Origin: Alkalicoccus halolimnae
GTDB lineage: Bacteria; Bacillota; Bacilli; Bacillales; Salisediminibacteriaceae
Assembly (NCBI RefSeq): GCF_008014775.2
Contig: NZ_CP144914.1
Location: forward strand, 3,224,001 to 3,288,000
Direction of reading: 5' to 3'
DNA: 64,000 bases
Shown here: in pieces, positions 8,838-17,094 of the stretch
Layout: every line of letters starts with the position of its first letter
Position numbering within the stretch: the first letter of the stretch is position 1
Translations under genes and position numbers: made by a program
The notes under the pieces: generated by a model
The model's input: the letters and a program-made list of their open reading frames with translations, nothing else
Databases searched by the model: none
Told to the model about the DNA's origin: nothing

Positions 8838-10628
8838 TTACTCGTTCCACTCAGGTGCTTTACCGCTCAACCGGCGTACGGCTTCCTCCACCCGGTCTTT
8901 ATTCCGAACCTTTCCGGTGACCACCGCTTTACCGGCTTCGATCAGCGGCACGTAGCGCTGTTTTTCCTGCAGCGCTTCTATATCCGGAAAGCGGATTTCC
9001 TCTGTGCGGATTTTTTCCCCGTAGACGAGCATTTCTGCCGCTCCGTTATTGATCAGCTTTCTCCAGCGGGGATGCACGTGAGGAAACGGCGAACTGTTAT
9101 AACGGTATAGCAGCACCAGACCGATCCGTTTGTCGTCCTGCTGTGCAGCCTGCATCTCCTCCAGCGGAAGCGCGTCTGCTGCTCGGAAATCGGCAGCAAA
9201 AACGACGTCAAACTTCCTGAAGCCGCCTTCTTTTCCTTCGCGCTCCAAAAGCATCGGTTCCGGTACGGGGAACGGGCGCACCTTCTGGTACGGGTCGTAG
9301 AAGAGCGAACCGGCATGCTTATGATGATAATCATGTGCCATCTCATATTCGCGGCGTACTCCCATTTTATAGTTCGGGAGTCCGAAAGCTTCGTTTCCTG
9401 TCAGAGACTCTCCGGACTGCCGCTGAAAAGAAAGCGGCCCGGTCGCAAGCTCGACAACGGACTGTTCCCCGAAAAGGCGCCGGACTCGGAAAATAAACTC
9501 CGAGTCTGCGGCAAAGCGGACTCTGTCCCAGGAACCGAGCTTATCCAGTACTTTTTCTCTGCGGAACATAAAGGAGGACATATTGTTAAACAGAAATTCT
9601 CCCGGCCTCGCGCGGCGGTGAAGGGAAAGGTCTTCAAACATACGTGCCTGCTGGGACATGTTGGCGACCACGTCGTCATGAGCAAGCAGATGCAGCACCT
9701 GCTTTTCAATTTTCTCCGGATGGGACCAGTCGTCCGCATCGTTGACTGTGACAAACGTGCCCTCTGCCTGCTTTAAAGCCAGGTTGCGCGCAGCGTAAGG
9801 TCCGCCGTTCTCTTCCACCTGAAGGACTTTAATACGGGCATCTTTTTTGGCCAGGGCGTCTGCCGCTTCGACGGTTCCGTCTTTTGAGGCATCATCAATA
9901 ATGAAGATTTCCAGATTCGTCCACGTCTGGGCCTGCAGGGAGCGCACGGCCGTCTGCAGTGTTTTTTCCGCATGGTAGACCGGAACGAGAACGGTCACTT
10001 TCACGTCCCGCAGCGCCGGCTGATTGACGATTTCTTTTTTCACTCTTGCTTCAAGCGCGTCGTAGGCAGAAAGCTGCTTGTGAACAGCAGGATCAAGCTG
10101 CACGTTCAGCAGGCCTGCATTAGAGAACACCTTGTTCAAATAGGAAATCCGTGATTCCGCATTTTTGAGCGTATTGGCACGGGCCAGATAAAGGTCGGGA
10201 TGCGGCTTCCTTTTTATGAGAGTATCCAGCATCGCTTCTGCCCGGTCAATTACGTCCAGGCGCCCCATCGCTTCTGCTGCAAGAATGGAGGCGCGGCGGA
10301 TCGTCTCCTGGTCCTCTTCTGTTGTCAGCAGAGCCGAAAGGTAATCAAGCGCTTTCTCCGCCCCTTCTTCGGTATACTGATTCACGTGCCAGAGAGCCAG
10401 TTCGAATGCTGCATAGCGCTTCATTACCGGCTGCTTGGCATGCTCGTAAAGATCTTCCAGATCCTGAAGGCCCCGCTCCGTAAATCCGAGGTTGTTCAGC
10501 TTCCATTTCGCTGTTTCGACCTTTGCCGTCGGCAGGCCGATAAATGGGAGAACCTGCTTCAGCCGGTCTCTCTGCTCTTTCGTCATTCTGGCGCTTATGT
10601 TTTTTTTCATCATCTGCAGTCTGTTCAT
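8838..10628 (-). CDS. GT2 glycosyltransferase with N-terminal helical (TPR-like) region
   Basis: The protein has 596 residues; ATG 10626-10628 follows GCAGGGGGA. The first ~200 residues are helical with repeat-like pairs (MKRYAAFELALWHVNQYTEEG; RASILAAEAMGRLDVIDRAEAMLD), suggesting a TPR-like adaptor. A GT-A domain follows from about residue 208: VTVLVPVYHAEKTLQTAVRS, IDDASKDGT, GGPYAARNLAL and VNDADDW (the metal-binding DxD). It would transfer a sugar from a nucleotide donor onto a polymer or lipid carrier at the inner face of the membrane. It lies between the exporter genes and the TupA-like gene in one minus-strand run. Donor and acceptor are not predictable here. Confidence 0.85.
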   Translation of the reverse strand: MNRLQMMKKNISARMTKEQRDRLKQVLPFIGLPTAKVETAKWKLNNLGFTERGLQDLEDLYEHAKQPVMKRYAAFELALWHVNQYTEEGAEKALDYLSALLTTEEDQETIRRASILAAEAMGRLDVIDRAEAMLDTLIKRKPHPDLYLARANTLKNAESRISYLNKVFSNAGLLNVQLDPAVHKQLSAYDALEARVKKEIVNQPALRDVKVTVLVPVYHAEKTLQTAVRSLQAQTWTNLEIFIIDDASKDGTVEAADALAKKDARIKVLQVEENGGPYAARNLALKQAEGTFVTVNDADDWSHPEKIEKQVLHLLAHDDVVANMSQQARMFEDLSLHRRARPGEFLFNNMSSFMFRREKVLDKLGSWDRVRFAADSEFIFRVRRLFGEQSVVELATGPLSFQRQSGESLTGNEAFGLPNYKMGVRREYEMAHDYHHKHAGSLFYDPYQKVRPFPVPEPMLLEREGKEGGFRKFDVVFAADFRAADALPLEEMQAAQQDDKRIGLVLLYRYNSSPFPHVHPRWRKLINNGAAEMLVYGEKIRTEEIRFPDIEALQEKQRYVPLIEAGKAVVTGKVRNKDRVEEAVRRLSGKAPEWNE

Positions 10629-10674
10629 GAATCAGTCCCCCTGCTTTCCTTGGAATTAGGCTCGTGCAGCAACA

Positions 10675-12210
10675 CTACTTTCGGCGCTTTTTCAGCCTGA
10701 CTTTCTTTTTCACGTTGTACTTTTCCTTATAGCGGGCGATCGCTTCCTGCGGGTCGCCGTCATAAAGGATCTGCCCCTGGTCCATCCAGATCGTGCGGGT
10801 ACATATTTTTTCAACAAAGCTCATGCTGTGGGAGACGATAATGACGCACTTTGCCATCTCGATCATCTCCTGAATTTTTTCACTCGCTTTCTGCTTAAAA
10901 GCAATGTCCCCTGTTGAGAGTGCTTCATCAAGAATAAAAATGTCCGGCTTGAGCGTCGCGGCAATACTGAAGCCGAGACGGGCCTGCATGCCGCTTGAAT
11001 AATTCTTCACCGGCTGATCAATCGCACGGCGGATTCCCGAAAATTCGACGATCTGCTCATAGTCCTCATCAATTTTCTTTTTCGATATCCCGAGAAGCAT
11101 CCCGTTCAGGTAAATGTTGTCCCTCCCGGTAAGCTGGGTATTGAATCCCGTTCCATATCCGAGAAGCGACGTCGTTTCCCCGTTCAGTTCGAGTGTGCCT
11201 TCATCCGGAGTGAGGATGTTCGTCATCAGTTTACAGAGCGTGCTCTTCCCGGCTCCATTATGGCCGATAATGCCGACGACCTCCCCTTCCTTTATAGAGA
11301 AAGAATTCTCTTTCAAGGCCCAGAATTCCTCTTTATTTAAATCGTAGCGGACGCCGACATTGGTCGCTTTCACAATCGTTTCGTCCTTGATGGTCGTCTC
11401 GGTTTTTTCGATATCGAGACGCTTCTGGGCACGAGGCTGCCTTTCGGGAACGGACTCTTTATAAAGCTCCGTTACTTCACTCGGATCGCCGTCGGCCCGG
11501 ATCTCGCCTTTATCAAGCCAGATAAGCCGGTCACAGTTTCGTTGCGCGTATTTCAGGCTGTGTGTTACAAGAATAACCATCTTCGCTTTTTCGACGAGCT
11601 CCTTCATTTTGTCCGCAGCATGCTGTCCGAAGGAGGCGTCGCCGGTATTGAGCGCTTCATCGAGAATCAGAATTTCCGGCTCCAGGTGGGCGGCCACGCT
11701 GAATCCAAGGCGCGCTTTCATCCCCGTGGAATATGTCTTTGTCGGACGGTCGAGAAATTTTCCCAGACCGGAAAATTCATGGATATCATCGATAAACTCA
11801 TTAATGCGGCTTTTTGATATTCCGAGCATCATCCCGTTCAGATAGGCGTTTTCACGTCCTGTCAGTTCTTTATCAAAGCCCATCCCCATCGAAAACAGTG
11901 CGGAGACGCGGCCGTTTACGGTGAGCTCCCCTTCGTCCTTTTCAAGAATACCGGAGAGCATTTTACAGATGGTCGTCTTTCCGGAGCCGTTGGAGCCGAT
12001 AATGCCGAGAATTTCCCCTTTATACCCTTTGAAGCTGAGATTCCGCAGCGGCCAGAAAGCTTCTCCAGCATTCGGATCCTTCTCCCGCTTAATAAAGCGG
12101 AGGGCAAATGATTTATAGTCATCCGTGCGGTTTCCGGAATCAAACTTAACTCCGAGACCCTTCGCTTCGATAACGACTTCGCGGTCCTCCGGGGCTGCTT
12201 TTTCATTCAT
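10675..12210 (-). CDS. ABC transporter ATPase, two TagH/KpsT-like nucleotide-binding domains in one chain
   Basis: The protein has 511 residues; ATG 12208-12210 lies after a GAGG site. Two complete, mutually similar ATPase domains are present. Domain 1 has IGSNGSGKTT, YSTGMKARLGFS, LILDEALNTGD and VTHS. Domain 2 has IGHNGAGKST, YSSGMQARLGFS, FILDEALSTGD and VSHS. YS(T/S)GMxARLxFS is the signature variant of teichoic acid and capsule exporters. All Walker A, Walker B and H-loop elements are intact in both halves. The usual TagH is one such domain plus an unrelated C-terminal region, so this tandem fusion is unusual. It should pair with the permease encoded just downstream at 12227-13003 to export the finished polymer across the membrane. 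Confidence 0.92.
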   Translation of the reverse strand: MNEKAAPEDREVVIEAKGLGVKFDSGNRTDDYKSFALRFIKREKDPNAGEAFWPLRNLSFKGYKGEILGIIGSNGSGKTTICKMLSGILEKDEGELTVNGRVSALFSMGMGFDKELTGRENAYLNGMMLGISKSRINEFIDDIHEFSGLGKFLDRPTKTYSTGMKARLGFSVAAHLEPEILILDEALNTGDASFGQHAADKMKELVEKAKMVILVTHSLKYAQRNCDRLIWLDKGEIRADGDPSEVTELYKESVPERQPRAQKRLDIEKTETTIKDETIVKATNVGVRYDLNKEEFWALKENSFSIKEGEVVGIIGHNGAGKSTLCKLMTNILTPDEGTLELNGETTSLLGYGTGFNTQLTGRDNIYLNGMLLGISKKKIDEDYEQIVEFSGIRRAIDQPVKNYSSGMQARLGFSIAATLKPDIFILDEALSTGDIAFKQKASEKIQEMIEMAKCVIIVSHSMSFVEKICTRTIWMDQGQILYDGDPQEAIARYKEKYNVKKKVRLKKRRK

Positions 12211-12226
12211 GCTTTCACATCCTCAT

Positions 12227-13003
12227 TTAAAGAGCTTTAATGATCTTGTACTCGTTCCGGCTGTAGTAGAAAAGGAAGGCGTAAACGAGCAGCGCCGAGA
12301 CTCCGAGAATAACGGAGAGTGCAAGAAAGTTCGGAGACTGCTGGTACATCAGAACGTCCCGGTAGGAATTGACAATATGGGCGATTGGATTAATATCCAC
12401 CACCCACTGGTACTCCTCCGGAAGCCGTCCGCCCTCCCAGATAATCGGAGAGGAGTAGAACAGAATCCGCGTGACGTGCGTCAGCAGATTCTCAATATCC
12501 CGGATAAATACGGATATGTAGGCCAGAAACAGACCGATCGACAGCAGGAACACGAGCTGCACAAGAATAATCACCGGCAGGTAAATCGCCTGCCATCCCG
12601 GCATAACGCCGAAAAAGATCAGGAACAGCGCCACAATCACGAGTCCAAATGAAAAGTTAACGAGCTGGGAAAAGGTTTTGGTAATCGGAAAAATCGACTT
12701 CGGCAGGTAGACCTGGTTAATGATCGAGGCATACCTGATAATAGACCTTGCTGAACTGTTAATAACCGTATTCGTCCACCGCCACGAAACGAGTCCGATG
12801 ACGAGGAAAACGGCAAAGTTTTCTCCGCCGCGTCCGAGTATAAAACTGATCAAAAAGTAGTAGACGACCACGCCGAGCAGCGGGTCGAGAAGCCACCAGA
12901 AATAGCCGAGATAACTGTTCCGGTGCTCCGCTTTCAGTCCGGATTTGATCAAATAGACGATCAAGTCCTTCCGTTTCCTTATTTCTTCCATATATTGTCG
13001 CAT
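12227..13003 (-). CDS. ABC-2 type polysaccharide export permease, TagG-like
   Basis: The membrane protein has six predicted helices (e.g. LLGVVVYYFLISFILG, FAVFLVIGLVSW, FSFGLVIVALFLIFF, IILVQLVFLLSIGLFLAYI, SALLVYAFLFYYS). The N terminus (MEEIRKRKDLIVYLIKSGLK) and SYLGYFWWLLDPLL are typical of TagG/KpsM permeases. I prefer ATG 13001-13003, five bases after the upstream stop at 13008-13010, over GTG 13042, which would overlap the previous gene by 35 bases; the shorter form matches normal family length. It partners the double ATPase to export the lipid-linked polymer. Confidence 0.9.
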   Translation of the reverse strand: MRQYMEEIRKRKDLIVYLIKSGLKAEHRNSYLGYFWWLLDPLLGVVVYYFLISFILGRGGENFAVFLVIGLVSWRWTNTVINSSARSIIRYASIINQVYLPKSIFPITKTFSQLVNFSFGLVIVALFLIFFGVMPGWQAIYLPVIILVQLVFLLSIGLFLAYISVFIRDIENLLTHVTRILFYSSPIIWEGGRLPEEYQWVVDINPIAHIVNSYRDVLMYQQSPNFLALSVILGVSALLVYAFLFYYSRNEYKIIKAL

Positions 13004-13007
13004 ATCG

Positions 13008-13808
13008 TTACTTGACACCGCCGTTTCCTGACGTTGAAGCACGTCGGTATTTTTTCCATTTGTTCATAGCATAGTGCATAAAATAGTAGCTGCTTACGAG
13101 CAGGTTCAGACGTTCCACTTGCCGGTACACCTTCCAGTTCTGCAGCGCCATTTTCTTTTTATTACTGGAGATCGAGGCTTCCTGGCGGCGGTAGACGGCG
13201 AGCGGCTCGCTGATGCCATAGGCGGTAAAACCGCGGCGGCAGAGCTCGAGCCAGAGCACGTAGTCCTGACGGGTGCGGATATCGACCATTTTGAGCGGCC
13301 CCGTCTGCGTCAGATCGACCACTACAGTCAAACAGCCGATCATATTCTGCTTAAGCAGATCCCGGTAGCCGACACGCGGCGGAATCGTATCGCCGAGACC
13401 GAGGTTCCGCCCGTCGCTGTCAATCACGTAATACTGGGAAAACGTAAACGCGGCGCCGTGTTTTTCCATCCAGTCGAGCTGATGCTCCAGTTTATGAGGG
13501 AGCCACTGATCATCGCTGTCAAGAAACGCCGCAAACGAGCCCGACGCCTGTTCCAGCGCTTTGTTGCGGGCTGCGGCTGCCCCGCTGTTTTTTTCCAGTT
13601 CTATGAGGTGGATGCGGCTGTCATACGCTTCGTACTCCCGGATGATCTCTCTCGTCTCATCCGTCGAGCAGTCGTCCACGAGGAGCATCTCCCAGTTCGT
13701 GTACGTCTGGCCGAGGACCGAATCCATCGTTTCTTTTATAACCCCGGCGGCGTTGTACGCTGGAGTGATCACCGAGACGAGACGTTCTTTATCTGCCATC
13801 ATTTTCAC
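13008..13808 (-). CDS. GT2 family glycosyltransferase
   Basis: The protein has 266 residues with a GT-A fold at the N terminus: VSVITPAYNAAGVIKETMDS, LLVDDCSTDETREII, NSGAAAARNKAL and AFLDSDDQW, containing the DxD metal site. The C-terminal part has YRDLLKQNMIGCLTVVVD and DYVLWLELCRRGF, as in small TagA/TuaG-like transferases. It overlaps the upstream GT4 gene by 20 bases and is followed by the export permease. It probably adds sugar residues to the same polymer; the internal methionine at residue 3 or 4 could also be the true start. Confidence 0.88.
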   Translation of the reverse strand: MKMMADKERLVSVITPAYNAAGVIKETMDSVLGQTYTNWEMLLVDDCSTDETREIIREYEAYDSRIHLIELEKNSGAAAARNKALEQASGSFAAFLDSDDQWLPHKLEHQLDWMEKHGAAFTFSQYYVIDSDGRNLGLGDTIPPRVGYRDLLKQNMIGCLTVVVDLTQTGPLKMVDIRTRQDYVLWLELCRRGFTAYGISEPLAVYRRQEASISSNKKKMALQNWKVYRQVERLNLLVSSYYFMHYAMNKWKKYRRASTSGNGGVK

Positions 13809-14931
13809 CTGCTTTAATGCCGTTAAGGCGGTCGTAGAGATCGATCAGCTTTTCTTCTTCGCGGCCCCAGTGAAGGTGCTCCTGCACGGCCTTTCTGCCC
13901 CGCTCTCCCATCGCTTTTGCTTCAGCGGGGTTGCCCCGGAGCGTTTCCACGGCCCGTTTCATTTCTTCCTTATTATCAGGATCCACGCAGATCCCGCATT
14001 GATATGTATCCATAAACGCCTGCCAGGCCGGATAGTTCGAACAGATAACCGGAAGCCCTGCGGCCATGTACTCAAAAAACTTCGTCAGTTCTTTTTTCAT
14101 ATAGTGCTCTGTCGGTGGAAACAGGGCAATTCCTGCAAGCCAGCCGCTCTTTTCGTAGGCGGCATCAATGTCTGTTTTCGGCACGTAGTACCCTTCGCCA
14201 TGGACGTAAAGCCGGCCGGCACCCTCTCCTGCCTTCTGCTTCATTTCCGCTGCAAGGCCTTCCGGACAGTAGCCGTACAGGTGGACGGTCAGACGCCCGT
14301 CCAGTTCCGGAAGGACCGCATGCTGCAGGGCGCCGCGGTCCTTTGTAACGTTTCCGGTATAAAGAAGCCCGTCTGCGTCTTCAAAGGAACGGTCCATTTC
14401 CGTCAGTTTTTGCTGAAGCAGCGGATAGTTTAAAATACACGTTCCCTGCGGATATTTTTCCTGGTAGTACTTCTCCGCGAGGATCAGCTCCATGCTGCGT
14501 GTACAGACTGCTACCACCTTTTTGTAGACAGCGGCGATCAGCTTCCGTACAGGGCGGTTAAAATACTGCCGCTGTACGATCCCGGTCTCATAATCTTCAT
14601 GTATATCGTAAATAACGTGATTTCCTTTATTCTTCAACAGCCAGCCGACGGGAAGAAGCTCCGGGTCATGGATATGATACACATCCGCTTTCGCTTTTCT
14701 GGCGCGGAAATAGGCGCGCACCGTTCCGAAAAGAAGCCCTTTCCAGCGGTTCCTGTATTTTGGAAGCGGCTCAAACGGCACCTCTTCCTCTACTGTATTG
14801 GACGGCACGGGGGCGAGAAGCGTTACATCGTAACCGGCCTTTTTCAGGGACCGGCACTGCTTGTAGTAAATTCTCGGATCAAGCGGATGGTGCAGCGTCG
14901 TCATGTGCATCACATTTACTGACTGTCTCAT
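13789..14931 (-). CDS. GT4 family glycosyltransferase
   Basis: The protein has 380 residues of GT-B type. The N-terminal half has HMTTLHHPLDPRIYYKQCRS and LKKAGYDVTLLAP, then VYHIHDPELLPVGWLLK, typical of the acceptor-binding domain. The C-terminal half has LLYTGNVTKDRGALQHAV, AGIALFPPTEHYMKKELTKF and FEYMAAGLPVICSNYPAW, the E-x7-E region that binds the nucleotide sugar in GT4 enzymes, and ends with a helix. It is the first gene of a tightly packed minus-strand series continuing to 1209. A possible TATAAT box lies upstream at 14989-14994. Confidence 0.88.
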   Translation of the reverse strand: MRQSVNVMHMTTLHHPLDPRIYYKQCRSLKKAGYDVTLLAPVPSNTVEEEVPFEPLPKYRNRWKGLLFGTVRAYFRARKAKADVYHIHDPELLPVGWLLKNKGNHVIYDIHEDYETGIVQRQYFNRPVRKLIAAVYKKVVAVCTRSMELILAEKYYQEKYPQGTCILNYPLLQQKLTEMDRSFEDADGLLYTGNVTKDRGALQHAVLPELDGRLTVHLYGYCPEGLAAEMKQKAGEGAGRLYVHGEGYYVPKTDIDAAYEKSGWLAGIALFPPTEHYMKKELTKFFEYMAAGLPVICSNYPAWQAFMDTYQCGICVDPDNKEEMKRAVETLRGNPAEAKAMGERGRKAVQEHLHWGREEEKLIDLYDRLNGIKAGENDGR

Positions 14932-14988
14932 GTAAAAACCCCTGATCTTCCAAATTTTTGGCTGCCGTTACGGACATTTCAACTTCAA

Positions 14989-14994
14989 ATTATA
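14989..14994 (-). promoter_or_regulatory. Possible -10 box upstream of the polymer operon
   Basis: The minus strand reads TATAAT 58 bases upstream of the GT4 start codon, in an AT-rich stretch. No good -35 hexamer stands 16-18 bases further upstream, so this is a weak call. Confidence 0.3.
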
Positions 14995-15171
14995 TCATAG
15001 TGAGGACTATTTTTGTTTAATCAAGACAGGATAGGAAGCAATTGAACCCACCAGATATTACAAAATTGTTAAATAGGACGTTCCGGGAGAATAACAGGAA
15101 AAGTCATATTTATTATAGATGAATCAATTTTATAAGCCGCTGTAAGAAAGGGATTTCCAAACATCGTGAAT

Positions 15172-15295
15172 GATTTCCACTTCAGACGGACGCTTTCCAC
15201 GGTGCTCGTCTTCAACTCATTCTTCCAGAGCTGTACACTGGAAAAATGTGTTTTCAGACTTCGCTGAACTCCGTCCGAGTCGCCGTCTGCCGTTT
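15172..15295 (-). repeat. Possible degenerate copy of the dispersed element (copy F)
   Basis: On the minus strand this reads GGCGACTCGGACGGAG, then AGCGAAGTCTGAAAAC, then CGTGGAAAGCGTCC. These resemble the GGGGCGACTCC, GAGCTGAAGA and CGGAAAGCGTCCCC blocks of the copy at 51391-51544. It lies in the 440-bp gap between the GT4 gene and the ATP-grasp gene at 15370; I see nothing else certain in that gap. A 77-codon open frame here is probably fortuitous. Confidence 0.35.
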
Positions 15296-15369
15296 CAATC
15301 ATCCAACTTGATAGATGCAGGTTAAGAAGCGAAAACTGTAAAATAAAGTTTATCTGTTATACTGCTCCT

Positions 15370-16755
15370 TTATTCTTCTTTTCCCCTATTGTTGAGAAGC
15401 ACCTTTCTGATTGGAGCAGTTACTTTCCAATAGGAACTGCTTACGAGGTTTTCTTTCCACTTTAACTGCTCATCCGCTTCCCGCCGAACTCTTTTCATTT
15501 TTCTTCGCTGCCGTTTAACTCTTTTACCTAAACGTTGATTTTCACCTACCAGCGCTTCCTTTTCTAAGCTCTCCTGCACTGCTTCTTTCTTTAGTCTTTG
15601 AACTCTTTTGCGAAGACCTTTAATCTTTTTCTTACTGGCTGCTGCAGAGGGACTCACCTTCAATAAATCAATTTCCTCCGCTTGTTTCAGCCTGTTGATT
15701 TCCTCGAAGATTTCTGTCGTCAGCTCTCCCAATACCGGCTTCTGGGAAGCAAGCTGATAAAGCCAGGTGGCCCCTCTGAAATTCGCTTCCAGAAAAATTG
15801 GTTCTCCATTCTCTCCTACTGCAATATCCCATGACACAAAATGATGATGAAGGACTCGTTCATGGAGCCTTTTCACAAATTCAATATACGTATCAAAATT
15901 TGGAATCCGGCTGAGAGTTTGTTTAAAGTCAAAATCCGTTGTTGGATGTTTCTCCATCACATTCGCATGCTCATCAACAGCTTGAGTCACGAAATCCCCT
16001 TCATCTGTGATGCCAACGCAGACACCGCCCGTTCCTGCATTATCCTGAACGGCTCCGTTTGTCCCAAACCTCGCAAACGCTAAACAGTAGTGAATCTCAT
16101 TATTCCAGCGCAGCGTAACCATGCGTAATGTATTAACGGACTCAGGATGAGGTTCTGACATAACAGAATGCTGTTGAATGACTTCCTGAACGATAAAGTT
16201 TGATCCCAGCTGATGTTCGAGGTCATTAAATTCAATCGCCTCTCCATTGACTTGTATTATTTCATCAACAATTTTTATTTTTTGAATGCCACTGCCATTA
16301 TCACGGTTACTCGGCTTTACTATCGCTTCTTCAAGGCCTGATATTATTTTTTCTGCCTCATCACCGGTTAACGGCTTATTTTTCCCATCATAGTATTTGT
16401 AATCAATTCTCTTCACATACGTTTCCGGGCTTCTTTCCGCCTGAAACAGTATATCGTAGAGATTTTTATCGCTGTAGGCTGGCTGCATGGACATATCATT
16501 CAAAAAAGGCATAACGATATCCCACATGACTTTCTGCGGTACGACCTTAGGCTCTTCGTACCCTGCTATGGAGTGAAATGCTGCATGTATAGAAGTATCC
16601 ACACTGTCATCCAGATATGGACTCCAATATGATTTTACTTTATGATTTAAAAACTTTCCGTCTGCCTCTTCCAATAATCCAGCCTTATAGTATCTTTTAA
16701 ATGCCGGATCATCCGTATCCATTCCCATTTCCTCAAAGTCTTCTATTTTTCTCAT
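15370..16755 (-). CDS. Sugar-transfer-associated type ATP-grasp protein with C-terminal coiled coil
   Basis: The protein has 461 residues. I choose ATG 16753-16755 after AGAAGGAG, not the TTG nine codons upstream. Elements of the ATP-grasp family found near sugar transferases are visible: EEAIVKPSNRDNGSGIQKI (ATP-binding lysine and glycine loop), NFIVQEVIQQH, HPESVNTLRMVTLR, TGGVCVGI and SWDIAVGENGEPIFLEANFRG. Residues about 365-430 are a long basic coiled coil (KKKIKGLRKRVQRLKKEAVQE and onward), and the tail (SSYWKVTAPIRKVLLNN) resembles the tail of the ligase at 2888-4480 (STTWKMTLPVRKTLDW). That shared tail links this gene functionally to the ATP-grasp triplet 8 kb away. Confidence 0.78.
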   Translation of the reverse strand: MRKIEDFEEMGMDTDDPAFKRYYKAGLLEEADGKFLNHKVKSYWSPYLDDSVDTSIHAAFHSIAGYEEPKVVPQKVMWDIVMPFLNDMSMQPAYSDKNLYDILFQAERSPETYVKRIDYKYYDGKNKPLTGDEAEKIISGLEEAIVKPSNRDNGSGIQKIKIVDEIIQVNGEAIEFNDLEHQLGSNFIVQEVIQQHSVMSEPHPESVNTLRMVTLRWNNEIHYCLAFARFGTNGAVQDNAGTGGVCVGITDEGDFVTQAVDEHANVMEKHPTTDFDFKQTLSRIPNFDTYIEFVKRLHERVLHHHFVSWDIAVGENGEPIFLEANFRGATWLYQLASQKPVLGELTTEIFEEINRLKQAEEIDLLKVSPSAAASKKKIKGLRKRVQRLKKEAVQESLEKEALVGENQRLGKRVKRQRRKMKRVRREADEQLKWKENLVSSSYWKVTAPIRKVLLNNRGKEE

Positions 16756-16965
16756 TAGTTTAACGACTCCTTCTTTCTGCAAAGCTTTTAATTTTGCATT
16801 CCTGTTTATCTATCCCGTAAAGTGTCCCTATCGATTACAGTTCAAACGGGGTTTATGCGGAAGAGATTCATATTCTCTTTCCGATCCCCTCATTTTACAC
16901 GATATCAACGGATCTCACACACTGCCTTTTATTCAGCCATTGTCAGGGAAGCAGGTCAGCACAAA

Positions 16966-17002
16966 GAAAAAGCCCCTTGACGACTTTCTGTCATGGGACT
17001 TC
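16966..17002 (-). terminator. Intrinsic terminator of the SLH gene
   Basis: The minus strand forms a 12-bp stem with one mismatch (AAGTCCCATGAC with GTCGTCAAGGGGCTT) followed by a TTTTTC run, about 90 bases after the stop of the gene at 17095. The rest of 16756-17094 shows no gene. Confidence 0.7.
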
Positions 17003-17094
17003 CTTTAGTATAAACAGGAAAAAAGAGTATCTTTCTTCAAAGAAACAGTCGTAAAATGTGATTTCCGTTCGATTCGTTTCCGTAACCCCGGCTT

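Noticed and set aside
15069..15302. 77-codon minus-strand open frame
   Set aside because: Overlaps sequence blocks resembling the dispersed element, with no ribosome site and no conserved pattern.
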